55,200 bases of DNA from Lachnospiraceae bacterium. GTDB taxonomy: Bacteria; Bacillota; Clostridia; Lachnospirales; Lachnospiraceae. A program made the translations under genes and the position numbers. The notes below the pieces were generated by a model that saw only the letters and a list, made by a program, of their open reading frames with translations, had not been told where the DNA came from and made no database searches. This document shows positions 15,135-24,216 of this stretch, one piece after another; the first letter of the stretch is position 1, and the number at the start of each line of letters is the position of its first letter. The stretch lies in assembly GCA_021205225.1 (NCBI GenBank), contig JAJPXX010000124.1:1-55200 (forward strand), written 5' to 3'.

Positions 15135-16028
15135 ATGGGAAAAAAAGGAAAAATGTCCCGGGCGGAAAAGAATGAGGCGATGTGGGGGCTGCTGTTTGTG
15201 GCCCCGACAATGATCGGCCTGTTCGTTCTGAACTTCTACCCGATTGTGTATACGATTTACCAGTCTTTCTGCAAAACCGGCGATTTCGGCCGGGGAAATG
15301 TCTTTGTCGGACTGAGCAATTATGAAGGCGTACTCACCAGCTCGGAGTTCTGGGGGAGCCTTGTAAATACCGTAAAATATGCCCTGATTGAAGTGCCGTT
15401 CGGCATTGCGCTTGGTCTTTTGCTGGCGGTTTTCCTGAACCGGAAGATCGCGTTCCGGAGCGGCTACCGCACGATTTTCTTCCTGCCGATGGTGGCGGCA
15501 CCCGCGGCAGTGGCCATGGTGTGGAAATTCCTTTACAACCAGCAGTTTGGTCTGCTGAATAATCTGTTTGGCCTGAACATCGCGTGGATTTCTGACTCAA
15601 ATATCGCCTGGATCTCGATTGGCGTGATTGGCGTGTGGTCGATCGTCGGTTACAATATGATCCTGTTTCTCTCCGGACTGCAGGAAATTCCGCATGATTA
15701 TTATGAGGCGGCGATGATTGACGGCGCGTCCGGTATTCAACAGTTTTTCCATGTAACGGTACCGCTGCTCTCAGCGACTACGTTCTTTATCCTGCAGACC
15801 CGTATCATCGGCGCGCTTCAGGTGTTTGATCTGATCTACATGGTCATGGATACGACCAACCAGGCGCTTTCCTCGGTACAGTCGGTGGTGTATCTTTTCT
15901 ATAAATATGCGTTTACCAATGGCAACCGGGGCTATGGCGCGGCCATTGTAGTGTGCATGCTGGTGTTCATTATGGCAATCACTTTCCTGCTTCAGAGAGC
16001 AGAGAAAAAGTGGGTATATTACGATTGA
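15135..16028 (+). CDS. Sugar ABC permease (MalF/MsmF type)
   Basis: A 297-residue permease with about six membrane segments, opening FVAPTMIGLFVLNFYPIVYT, the usual start of MalF-type proteins. The EAA loop is YYEAAMIDGASGIQQFFHVTVP (about 196-217). The start at 15135 is preceded by GGAG. No ATPase gene follows the two permeases; in related oligosaccharide importers a shared MsmK/UgpC-type ATPase encoded elsewhere is used. Confidence 0.9.
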   Translation: MGKKGKMSRAEKNEAMWGLLFVAPTMIGLFVLNFYPIVYTIYQSFCKTGDFGRGNVFVGLSNYEGVLTSSEFWGSLVNTVKYALIEVPFGIALGLLLAVFLNRKIAFRSGYRTIFFLPMVAAPAAVAMVWKFLYNQQFGLLNNLFGLNIAWISDSNIAWISIGVIGVWSIVGYNMILFLSGLQEIPHDYYEAAMIDGASGIQQFFHVTVPLLSATTFFILQTRIIGALQVFDLIYMVMDTTNQALSSVQSVVYLFYKYAFTNGNRGYGAAIVVCMLVFIMAITFLLQRAEKKWVYYD

Positions 16029-16040
16029 GGAGGCGGGAAA

Positions 16041-16880
16041 ATGGATAGCTATAAGACAAAACAGCGCATGACGCAGGGGCTGATTCATGTCATCCTGATT
16101 GTTGTTTCGATCACGATGCTGGTGCCGTTTCTGTGGATGCTCCTGACCGCGTTTAAGACACTTTCTGAGTCGACCTCGGTCAACCCGTTTGTGATCTTCC
16201 CGTCCAGCTGGAAGCTGGACAACTTTGTTTCCGTCTGGAAAAACTATAACTTTTTGTACCTTTACAAAAATACCATCCTGATGATCTTCTGGCGCGTGGT
16301 CTGCGCGGTATTGACGGCGACACTGGCCGGCTATGCGTTTGGCCGTCTGAATTTTCCGGGAAAGAATCTGCTGTTTTCCCTGGTGCTGATTCAGATGATG
16401 GTGCCCAGCCAGATTTTTATCATTCCGCAGTATGTAATGATTTCCAAACTCGGCTGGATGAACACCATGGCAGGTCTGGTTTTTCCGGGCGTAGTTACAG
16501 CGTTTGGAACGTTTTTGCTCAAACAGGGTTACCAGGGACTGCCGAAGAGCCTGGAGGAGGCAGCCGCAATTGACGGATGCAGCATTCCGCAGCGTTTCCT
16601 GTTTATTATGGCTCCGCTGACCCGCTCGGCTATGGTCAGCCTGGGAATTTTCACAGCAGTATTTGCCTATAAGGATCTGATGTGGCCGATGATTGTATCA
16701 ACAAAAATTGAGAAAACAACGCTTTCCGCGGCGCTCGCGAAAATGCAGGGGCAGTACAGCTCCAACTATCCGGAGCTGATGGCCGCCGCGCTGATGGCGT
16801 GTCTCCCGATGATTGTACTGTATCTGGTCTTCCAGAAGCAGTTCATCGAGGGCATCGCGACTTCGGGAAGCAAGCTGTAA
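16041..16880 (+). CDS. Sugar ABC permease (MalG/MsmG type)
   Basis: A 279-residue MalG-type partner permease. It starts 12 nt after the previous gene with GAGGAGG upstream. It has the N-terminal VPFLWMLLTAFKT sequence and EAA loop LPKSLEEAAAIDGCS, followed by RFLFIMAPLTR. The two permeases would form the importer's membrane channel. Confidence 0.9.
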   Translation: MDSYKTKQRMTQGLIHVILIVVSITMLVPFLWMLLTAFKTLSESTSVNPFVIFPSSWKLDNFVSVWKNYNFLYLYKNTILMIFWRVVCAVLTATLAGYAFGRLNFPGKNLLFSLVLIQMMVPSQIFIIPQYVMISKLGWMNTMAGLVFPGVVTAFGTFLLKQGYQGLPKSLEEAAAIDGCSIPQRFLFIMAPLTRSAMVSLGIFTAVFAYKDLMWPMIVSTKIEKTTLSAALAKMQGQYSSNYPELMAAALMACLPMIVLYLVFQKQFIEGIATSGSKL

Positions 16881-16896
16881 AAATATCAATTGCTGC

Positions 16897-16955
16897 TTTA
16901 CAGGCCAGGCCATGGGCTTGCGTTTGATGGACAGAAGGAAGGCGTGGCCTGTAAA
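16897..16955 (+). other. Long hairpin after the permease genes
   Basis: TTTACAGGCCA (16897-16907) pairs with TGGCCTGTAAA (16945-16955), 11 bp, with three more pairs inside after one mismatch. No T-run follows. It may protect the transporter message from decay or act as a processing site before the regulator gene. Confidence 0.55.
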
Positions 16956-17065
16956 CATAAAAATGAGATTGCCGGCTTGTTCCAGATTGCGAATGAAATT
17001 TATTCGTAGTAATATTTTTGTGATGACTGCGTACCTGAGCTACGGGAAAGGAAAAGGGAACTGCC

Positions 17066-17982
17066 ATGCCGGAAAAAGAATACGTATATAAATCAGAACA
17101 CTGCCGCTATCTGGGGCTGACTTATTCAAAAAGACAGAACGAATCACTGTATCTGATGTGCTGTGGAATCGAAAAATGCCATCCGGGTTATTTTTTTGCA
17201 ACTGCTGACCGTCCGGGCTATCATTTCCATGTGGTTCTTTCAGGTCAGGGGACGCTGGAAGTCGAGGGGAATGCTTCGACGGTTCGTGCGGGGCAGATTT
17301 TTGTCACGAAGCCAATGGAGCGGACGCGCTATCAGGCCGATATGGAGACCCCATGGACCTATTGCTGGGTGACCTTTGGCGGGGAGAAAGCGATTTATTA
17401 TCTGGAGCAGGCGGGACTGCGCACAGGGGTAAACATTCGCGACTGCAGGACGAATCCGTCAAATTTTCTGGAATTGATCTCCAAACTGATGGAGAAGCCG
17501 GAGCTGCAGCTTTCCAGTGATCTCTGGAGGCTGGGGATTCTTTACCAGTTTCTGGGGCTGGCAGTGAAGACGGGAACCCCGGACAAGGAGAACCACAACC
17601 AGGAATATGACCCGGATACGTATGTGAAGCATGGCATGGAGTATATCCGGCATAATTTCGCTTCCATGAAAATCGGAGACGTCCCGCGTTCGATCGGGAT
17701 TGACCGCAGTTATTTTACGAAATTGTTTTCAAAGAAGATCGGTGTTTCACCGAGGGAATATCTGATTCTGGTGCGTATGCGGGAGGGCGCCGCCTGCTGT
17801 CAGATACAGATCTTTCCGTCGAGGAGATTGCACTGCGGACGGGATATGGCAGTCTGCAGGCATTCTCACGGATTTTCAAACAGAATTACCAGTGCGCGCC
17901 TGTTGATTACCGCAGGGCGCCGCGGGAAGCGCGCACCCATCTGCGCTATCCGAACGGAGAATTGTTCGCGCTGGATGAGTAA
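17066..17982 (+). pseudogene. AraC-family regulator, frameshifted
   Basis: An MsmR-like protein: N-terminal AraC cupin (about residues 1-180, with VVLSGQGTLEVEG) and two helix-turn-helix motifs. The first (GDVPRSIGIDRSYFTKLFSKKIGVSPREYL) is intact. After RMREGA at about 17788-17794 the reading frame shifts by one missing base; the correct continuation, in another frame, reads RLLSDTDLSVEEIALRTGYG and ends LFALDE at TAA 17980. Without a frameshift correction the protein loses its second HTH. In related loci such a regulator activates raffinose or melibiose genes. It could be a real mutation or a sequencing error. Confidence 0.85.
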
Positions 17983-18041
17983 AAAAACAGCACTGTGAAA
18001 GTACTGAACGGACGAAAACATTTGATTGGAGATCAGGACAT

Positions 18042-20288
18042 ATGAGTATTCTTTTTTTAAAAAATGAGAAAATCTTTGCCCTTCATACAAAAAAGACAAC
18101 TTATGAAATGCAGGTGGATGAGCTGGGACATCTGCGGCATTTGTATTATGGACGCAGGGTGAGCGGCAGCCTGGGCCATCTGTACCATCCGGTAGATTAT
18201 GGGTTTTCTCCGAATCCGTATGAAAAGCGGCTTCAGACGGGATATAGTCTGGATACGATGCCGCAGGAGTACCCGGGCTGCAATCAGGGAGATTTCCGCG
18301 TCAGCGCGCTGGTTCCCCGGGCGGGTGACGGCTCCTGCGGAGCGGATTTTTGCTATGAAAGCCACGAAATTCTTGAGGGAAAATATACGGTGGAAGGAAT
18401 GCCTTCGGCATTTGCGCGGGAGACAGAAGCGCAGACACTGATTGTGAAGCTGGCGGATCCGGCGGCGGGGCTGGAGCTGACTCTGTACTACGGCGTGTTT
18501 GAAGAGTGTGATATGATTACGCGCGCGGCTCGGATCAAAAATATCAGCGGGCTGGAGCTGACACTGGAGAAGGCGGCCAGCGCCTGTCTGGATATTCCGT
18601 TTGGCGACTGGGAGCTGCTTCATTTTCACGGACGGCATCTGATGGAGCGTCAGATGGAACGCATCCCCGTGATGCACGGGATTCAGACGATTTCCTCCCG
18701 GCGCGGCGCCTCAAGTCATCATCATAATCCCTTTCTCATACTGGCGGAGCATGAGACGACAGAAAAATATGGCGACTGCTGTGGGGTAATGCTGGTCTAT
18801 TCCGGCAGCTATCGATTGGATGTGGAAAAGGATCAGAGCGGCGGCATTCGGGTGGTTCCGGGAATTCATGACGAGATGTTCCGCTGGCCGCTCACTCCCG
18901 GTGAGAGCTTTCAGACGCCGGAGGTTCTTCTGACATTTTCTCATGAAGGACTGGAAACGCTTTCGCAAAATTATCACCGCTTTATCCGAAAAAATATTTG
19001 CCGCAGCCGATGGACGGAGAAAAAGCGGCCGGTCCTTATTAATAACTGGGAAGCCACTTATTTTGATTTTGATACGGACAAGATTATTTCTATCGCAAGA
19101 GAGGCCAGTGCGCTGGGGGTGGACCTTCTGGTGCTGGACGACGGCTGGTTTGGCGGACGCAACAGCGAGCATCAGGGTCTGGGCGACTGGATTGTGAATG
19201 AAGAAAAGCTGCCGGGCGGGCTGAACCGCCTGATCGAAGAGGTGAATCGTCTCGGAATGCGGTTCGGCCTCTGGATCGAGCCGGAGATGGTAAATGAGGA
19301 TTCTGACCTTTACCGGGCGCACCCGGACTGGGCGCTGACGCTTCCGGGCAAGGCGCCGACAATGGGGCGTGACCAGCTGGTGCTGGATATGAGCCGTCCG
19401 GAGGTGGTAGAGTATCTTTATGAACGAATTGGCGCTTTGCTGAGGAATCATCGAATTGATTATATCAAATGGGATATGAACCGGAATATGACAGACGTTT
19501 ATTCCCGTGCGCTGCCGGCGCAAAACCAGGGTCAGGTCTTTCATCGATACATTCTTGGCGTATACGATCTGCTGGAGCGGCTGACTGGTCAGTTCCCGGA
19601 GGTGCTGTTTGAAGGCTGCGCGGGGGGCGGCGGGAGATTTGACGCCGCGATGCTCTCTTATTTTCCGCAGATCTGGTGCAGCGATGATACAGACGCGATC
19701 GAGCGCCTGACCATCCAGCATGGCACATCATTTGCCTATCCGGTGAGCGCGGTCGGGGCACATGTTTCTGCCTGCCCAAATCACCAGACCGGGCGAACCG
19801 TGCCAATTGATACGCGCGCTGTGGTGGCTATGAGCGGTACCTTTGGCTACGAGCTGGACCTGAATCTTCTCACGGAAGCGGAAAAAGAGGCAGTACGTGG
19901 ACAGATCACGCGATTTCACCGCTATGCGGATCTGATCCGGGAAGGCGATTATTTCCGGCTGGAAAATCCGGACGATCGTCTGCCGTACCTGGCGTGGCAG
20001 TTTGTTTCAGAAGATCAGACGGAGAGTCTGGTGAATGTGGTAATTACCCATTCAAGAGGAAACGCCCCACTGGTGCGCCTGCGCCTGCGTGGGCTGGATC
20101 CGCAGGCGGAATACCGGCTGGCTGTGTTTGATGTATTCGGCGCGATTGGTAACCCGGAGAGCAAAGAGGCGGAGACACCGGAGCCTTCTGGAATTTTTGG
20201 CGGGGATGCGCTGATGTACGGCGGGCTGGTGCTGCCGAGACTGTATGGGGATTATCCGAGCGTACAGATTTATTTCAGACGGCTTTGA
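18042..20288 (+). CDS. Alpha-galactosidase, GH36
   Basis: A 748-residue GH36 enzyme, the usual full length for the bacterial tetrameric type. It releases galactose from raffinose, stachyose and melibiose. Motifs are VLDDGWFGGRN (about 362-372), the nucleophile D478 in IKWDMNRN and the acid/base D548 in WCSDDTDAIERL, at the same numbers as the characterised Geobacillus AgaA family members as I recall them. There is no signal peptide, so it acts inside the cell after import by the upstream transporter. Products would be galactose and sucrose. The start follows TTGGAGATCAGG. Confidence 0.95.
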   Translation: MSILFLKNEKIFALHTKKTTYEMQVDELGHLRHLYYGRRVSGSLGHLYHPVDYGFSPNPYEKRLQTGYSLDTMPQEYPGCNQGDFRVSALVPRAGDGSCGADFCYESHEILEGKYTVEGMPSAFARETEAQTLIVKLADPAAGLELTLYYGVFEECDMITRAARIKNISGLELTLEKAASACLDIPFGDWELLHFHGRHLMERQMERIPVMHGIQTISSRRGASSHHHNPFLILAEHETTEKYGDCCGVMLVYSGSYRLDVEKDQSGGIRVVPGIHDEMFRWPLTPGESFQTPEVLLTFSHEGLETLSQNYHRFIRKNICRSRWTEKKRPVLINNWEATYFDFDTDKIISIAREASALGVDLLVLDDGWFGGRNSEHQGLGDWIVNEEKLPGGLNRLIEEVNRLGMRFGLWIEPEMVNEDSDLYRAHPDWALTLPGKAPTMGRDQLVLDMSRPEVVEYLYERIGALLRNHRIDYIKWDMNRNMTDVYSRALPAQNQGQVFHRYILGVYDLLERLTGQFPEVLFEGCAGGGGRFDAAMLSYFPQIWCSDDTDAIERLTIQHGTSFAYPVSAVGAHVSACPNHQTGRTVPIDTRAVVAMSGTFGYELDLNLLTEAEKEAVRGQITRFHRYADLIREGDYFRLENPDDRLPYLAWQFVSEDQTESLVNVVITHSRGNAPLVRLRLRGLDPQAEYRLAVFDVFGAIGNPESKEAETPEPSGIFGGDALMYGGLVLPRLYGDYPSVQIYFRRL

Positions 20289-20372
20289 AAATGGTTCAGA
20301 CGGAATTGAAGCGCAGACAGTGGCCTGTTGTTTTGAACAGGGAATGGATTTGGTAGCAGAGGTGGGTGAAGA

Positions 20373-21110
20373 ATGCGATTTTTAAACAGTTTTATGGACA
20401 ACGACAGCGTTTTCGGGCAGATCATGACCCGGTGCGGCATCCTGATTGCGGCAAACCTGCTTTTTATTCTTTGTTCTCTGCCGGTCGTAACGGCAGGGGC
20501 AGCTTATGCCGCGCTCTACTTAACGATGTTTCGCTGTCTCAGGCAAAAAACAATCAATCCGTTTTCAACCTTCTGGCAGGGATTAAAGGATAACTTCAAA
20601 CAGGGAACACTTTGTTATGCCGGGATGGCTCTGCTGGGACTTCTTGCCTGCCTGGAAATTTACTGGTGCAGTCAGTCTGAGGGAATCCTGCGCTTTTTCC
20701 GATATCCTTTGATGGCGATTGTCATTATCCTGCTGATTCTTGCGTGCTATGTATTCCCGGTGATGTCCGTGTTTCGCGTCAGCATTCGGCAGCTGATTGC
20801 AGACAGTGTATATTTTGCTGTCAAAAAGCCGGCGCAGACACTGCTGATGCTGGTACTGAACATTGTACCTCTGGCCTGGACTTTTTACGACCAGAGAAAC
20901 CTGCCGACCTACGCGTTTCTCTGGGTTCTCTGTGGCTTTTCTGCGATTGCGATGTTTCATGCTTCGAGGCTGTTGAGGATGTTTGCCCCGTATCTGGATC
21001 CGGATACGGCGGAAACAGAGGGGGATGTTCCGTCCGATGTGCAGGGAGCCGCGCCGCGGCAAAAGACGGAGAAGGAAATCCTGGCGGATATGAAAAGACT
21101 GGATGTATAG
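20373..21110 (+). CDS. YesL-like (DUF624) membrane protein
   Basis: A 245-residue protein with about five to six hydrophobic segments, opening MRFLNSFMDNDSVFGQIMTRCG, a typical DUF624/YesL beginning, followed by LFILCSLPVVTAGAAYAALY. Members lie in carbohydrate-use operons next to ABC importers, and their exact role is unknown. Here it sits between alpha-galactosidase and an amylosucrase-like gene in one transcription direction. The C-terminal 40 residues are polar and cytoplasmic-looking. Confidence 0.85.
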   Translation: MRFLNSFMDNDSVFGQIMTRCGILIAANLLFILCSLPVVTAGAAYAALYLTMFRCLRQKTINPFSTFWQGLKDNFKQGTLCYAGMALLGLLACLEIYWCSQSEGILRFFRYPLMAIVIILLILACYVFPVMSVFRVSIRQLIADSVYFAVKKPAQTLLMLVLNIVPLAWTFYDQRNLPTYAFLWVLCGFSAIAMFHASRLLRMFAPYLDPDTAETEGDVPSDVQGAAPRQKTEKEILADMKRLDV

Positions 21111-21134
21111 TGAGTGAACAGGATGGGAGAATAT

Positions 21135-23006
21135 ATGGGGGAAGACAGAACTCTTTTTGACAGACGTCTGGAAAAGCACAGGGACGAACTGCGCTGGCTG
21201 TATATGGAGCTTTACGACAATGGCTCTATGTTCGCGGAGCTGTGCGACAGAATGGAGCAGTTTTATCTGGAGCGGGATGCGAAGCTTCGTGACAGAGATC
21301 ATGTCCGGGAAGCAGAAGCGGAGGCCGGTTCCGCCTGGTATAAAGGGAATGATCTGCTGGGCATGATGCTTTACGTGGACAATTTTGCCGGTACGCTTAA
21401 GGGTGTGGAAGAGCGGCTGGACTACATACAAAAGTGCAATGTCAATGTGCTTCATCTGATGCCGTTTCTGAAAACGGAAAAAGGGAAGTCCGATGGCGGC
21501 TATGCCGTGTCCGATTTTCGAAGAGTGAATGACGAACTGGGGACGATGAAGGATCTTGCTCATCTGGCGAACACCTGTCATGAAAAAGGGATCAATGTCT
21601 GCATGGATTTTGTCATGAACCATACTTCGGAGTGCCATGAGTGGGCGCGCCGCGCCCGGGCGGGCGAGGGAGAGTATATGAGCCGGTATTTTTTCTATGA
21701 GAATGAAACGATTCCCCGGCAGTTTGAGCAGACTGTGCCGCAGGTCTTTCCGACGACGGCGCCCGGCAATTTCACCTGGCTTCCACAGATCGGCCATTAT
21801 GTGATGACGACCTTTTATCCCTATCAGTGGGATTTGAATTACAGGAATCCGCGTGTCTTCAACGAGATGATGTACAACTTCCTGTATCTGGCGAACCAGG
21901 GTATTGATATTTTCCGCATTGACGCAGTACCATATATATGGAAGGAACTCGGCACCTCCTGCCGGAATCTGCGACAGGTGCATACAATCGTGCGCATGAT
22001 GCGCATGATCGCGGAGATCGTATGCCCCGGGATTCTGCTGCTGGGTGAGGTGGTGATGGAGCCGGAAAAGGTGGCGCCCTATTTTGGCACGATAGAGAAG
22101 CCGGAATGTCATATGCTTTACAATGTGACAACGATGGCGACCACCTGGCATACCGTAGCTACCAGAGACGTCCGGCTGTTGAAAAAACAGCTGGATACCA
22201 TCTGTGCGCTTCCGAAAGACTATGTTTTTTTAAATTACCTGCGCTGCCATGACGACATCGGCTGGGGACTGGACTATGATTTCCTGGCGCGGCAGGGCTT
22301 TGAAGAATGTGCGCATAAGCAGTATCTGAATGCGTATTTTCTCGGAAAAGCAGGGAACAGCAGCCGGGGCGAACTCTACAACGACGATCCTGTGACGGGG
22401 GACGCCCGTTTCTGCGGTACGACTGCCTCCATGTGCGGGATTGAGGCGGCGGAGCGCGGATTGCGCCAGGGCTGCCCGAAGGAGGAGACGGAGCTTGCGC
22501 AGGCGATTTCCCTGGATGTTATGCTGCACGCGTATATGTTTTTTCTTTCCGGGAACCCGATTTTGTACAGCGGGGATGAAGTCGCGCAGAAGAACGATTA
22601 CTCCTACAGAGAGGATCCGTGGAAGGCAGACGACTCCCGCTATATTCACCGCGGCAGGATGGACTGGGAAGCATTGGAGCGGCTCAAGGATGCGGATTCG
22701 ACCGAGAGCCGGATCTTTTACCCGCTTGCCCGGCTGGAGGAGATACGCCGGACGTCGAAAGTCTTTGTCACAAATGCGGATGTCTGGACCGTAGAGACAG
22801 GGGACGATTCTGTATTAGGGATCGGCCGCTGCTTTGAGGGAGAAAAAGTGGTCGGACTCTTTAATTTCTGTGAAAACGATAAAACCGCCTGGATTTCCGA
22901 GACAGATGGGATGTACGAGGATCTGTTAAGTGGCGTACGTATGCAGATGGTCAATGTAAAGCTGCCTGCGTATGGATTTCGTTATCTGCGGCGGTGTGCC
23001 TGCTGA
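21135..23006 (+). CDS. Amylosucrase-like enzyme, GH13 subfamily 4
   Basis: About 623 residues, matching the length of amylosucrases. The region around GIDIFRIDAVPYIWKELGTS is diagnostic for GH13_4. Counting from 21135, the nucleophile is D263, the acid/base E305 (LLGEVVME) and the third acid D373 in RCHDDIGW. These enzymes act on sucrose, either hydrolysing it or transferring glucose to glucan. After alpha-galactosidase action on raffinose, sucrose is the leftover, so this enzyme completes the pathway. The start is uncertain: ATG 21135 has GGGAG 5 nt upstream, while ATG 21123 or GTG 21114 would add 4 or 7 residues. Confidence 0.9.
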   Translation: MGEDRTLFDRRLEKHRDELRWLYMELYDNGSMFAELCDRMEQFYLERDAKLRDRDHVREAEAEAGSAWYKGNDLLGMMLYVDNFAGTLKGVEERLDYIQKCNVNVLHLMPFLKTEKGKSDGGYAVSDFRRVNDELGTMKDLAHLANTCHEKGINVCMDFVMNHTSECHEWARRARAGEGEYMSRYFFYENETIPRQFEQTVPQVFPTTAPGNFTWLPQIGHYVMTTFYPYQWDLNYRNPRVFNEMMYNFLYLANQGIDIFRIDAVPYIWKELGTSCRNLRQVHTIVRMMRMIAEIVCPGILLLGEVVMEPEKVAPYFGTIEKPECHMLYNVTTMATTWHTVATRDVRLLKKQLDTICALPKDYVFLNYLRCHDDIGWGLDYDFLARQGFEECAHKQYLNAYFLGKAGNSSRGELYNDDPVTGDARFCGTTASMCGIEAAERGLRQGCPKEETELAQAISLDVMLHAYMFFLSGNPILYSGDEVAQKNDYSYREDPWKADDSRYIHRGRMDWEALERLKDADSTESRIFYPLARLEEIRRTSKVFVTNADVWTVETGDDSVLGIGRCFEGEKVVGLFNFCENDKTAWISETDGMYEDLLSGVRMQMVNVKLPAYGFRYLRRCAC

Positions 23007-23022
23007 TCATCATTGATATCAG

Positions 23023-23062
23023 AAAAATGACTCTCAATATTTGGTAATTGAGGGTCATTTTT
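23023..23062. terminator. Intrinsic terminator, A/T-flanked
   Basis: AAAAATGACTCTCAAT, 8-nt loop, ATTGAGGGTCATTTTT, one G-U pair. The A-run on the left and T-run on the right could allow function in both directions. Confidence 0.88.
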
Positions 23063-23072
23063 GCTATCTGAA

Positions 23073-23131
23073 TTTCCGATAGCTGGCTATCGGAAAAAGG
23101 ACTTTGACGAACGGCTGCGATCTGTTATAAG
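23073..23131 (+). promoter_or_regulatory. Orphan promoter with upstream palindrome
   Basis: Palindrome TTTCCGATAGC-TG-GCTATCGGAAA (23073-23096), exactly 10 nt between the CCGATAGC/GCTATCGG core and the -35 TTGACG (23104-23109), then 16 nt and TATAAG (23126-23131). This matches the promoters at 4406 and 9461 in layout. The gene it served is gone: integrase-derived sequence begins about 20 nt downstream. Confidence 0.75.
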
Positions 23132-23976
23132 CTAAGTCTCAGAAAGGTAAATATATTGTTTCGCACAGATTTAAGTATTTGCATACAATGTTGCTTCCTG
23201 CATTTGGCATGGCGGTAGAGGATGATATCATCAGGAAAAATCCGGCAATCTACACACTCGGAGATTATGGCAGGGAGGCGAAGGAAAAAGAAGCCCTTTC
23301 TGTAGAAGACCAGGAAGCCATTTTTGCTTTTGTGGAAAACGGGATTTACAGCAACTATCTCCCTCTTCTCCAGGTTATGGTAGGAACGGCAGTGAGAGCC
23401 GGTGAGTTTATTGGATTGACTTGGGATGATATTGACCTTGCGAACCGCGAGGTAACCATTGATCATCAGTTTGTTTACCAAAACTACGGCGATGGCTATA
23501 AATTCCACCTGAAGGAACCGAAGACCGATGCGGGAGTCCGGACAATTCCCATGACAAGCGCAGTTAAGAAGGCTTTCCTGAAGCAGCGGGAATAGCAGAT
23601 GATGACCGGAATCGACCGTACCGTAGAAGTTGAGGGGTGCAAGGGATTCATTTTCACTACGAAAAACGGAACACCCATCATGCCGAACGCTTTGAATAAT
23701 GTCCTGTATAATATTGTGAACGCCTACAATCGGGAAGAACTGAACGCAGCTCAGAAGCAGAGGCGTAAGGAAATCCTGATGCCGTCAATTTCAGCCCATA
23801 CTCTCCGCCATACTGGATGTACGAGAATGGCTGAAAGCGGTTTTGATCCAAAAGTCTTGCAGTATGTAATGGGACACTCTAACATCGCAGTGACCATGGA
23901 GGTTTACAACCACATTACCGGCAAGGAACGAATCAGGAAGGAATTCGACCGGATTGACGAGATTATGGCAGGCTGA
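23131..23976 (+). pseudogene. Tyrosine recombinase (integrase) remnant
   Basis: The frame from about 23131 to 23976 encodes the catalytic part of a phage/ICE-type tyrosine recombinase: AFGMAVEDDIIRKNP, the first Arg in GTAVRAGEFIGLTWDDID, Lys in KEPKTDAGVRTIPM, the HxxR box AHTLRHT, GHSNIAVT and the nucleophile Tyr in MEVYNHI. The N-terminal arm-binding and most of the core-binding domain are missing, and an in-frame TAG (23593-23595) interrupts it after LKQRE. It is therefore dead as read. It sits directly behind an unrelated promoter, marking the edge of a former mobile element. Confidence 0.88.
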
Positions 23977-24017
23977 AACTGACAGGCTGAAATCGGAGAT
24001 TTTTAATCAAAATTGCA

Positions 24018-24039
24018 AATGGCGTAAAAATGGCGTAAA
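24018..24039. repeat. Tandem AATGGCGTAAA repeat (integrase arm-site-like)
   Basis: Two perfect adjacent copies of AATGGCGTAAA (24018-24028, 24029-24039), 42 nt after the integrase remnant's stop. Short direct repeats right after an integrase gene are typical arm-type sites. A second small tandem repeat, GATGCCCG twice, follows near 24078. Confidence 0.55.
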
Positions 24040-24161
24040 ACCCGGAAAATCACTACTTATGAAAGACGAAAAAAGATGCCCGGATGCCCGAAAAACCGCG
24101 TAGAATCAATGCTTCCGAGGAATGAGCAAAAAAGTGGAAGAAAAAAATTAGCACTCAATAC

Positions 24162-24192
24162 TTGACATGGCTGATGGTAAGTGTTATAACAC
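24162..24192 (+). promoter_or_regulatory. Promoter with palindrome over the -10
   Basis: TTGACA (24162-24167), 17 nt, TATAAC (24185-24190). The -10 lies within GTGTTATAACAC (24181-24192), a perfect 12-bp palindrome well placed for a repressor. Confidence 0.78.
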
Positions 24193-24216
24193 GCATATAA
24201 TATCAAGCGGAGGGAC

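Noticed and set aside
20583..22151. 522-codon minus-strand frame
   Set aside because: Antisense shadow of the YesL-like and amylosucrase-like genes, with Arg/His/Gln-rich composition typical of such shadows.
23593..23595. TAG in the integrase, with TAG also before an open tail at 4287, as a sign of amber recoding
   Set aside because: TAG is a normal stop here (for example gshA at 9101 and the YesL-like gene at 21108), and the response regulator is broken by TAA, so recoding is not supported.
24148..24156. TTAGCACTC, the left half of a CIRCE heat-shock operator
   Set aside because: The matching GAGTGCTAA half is absent downstream, so it is not an HrcA site.
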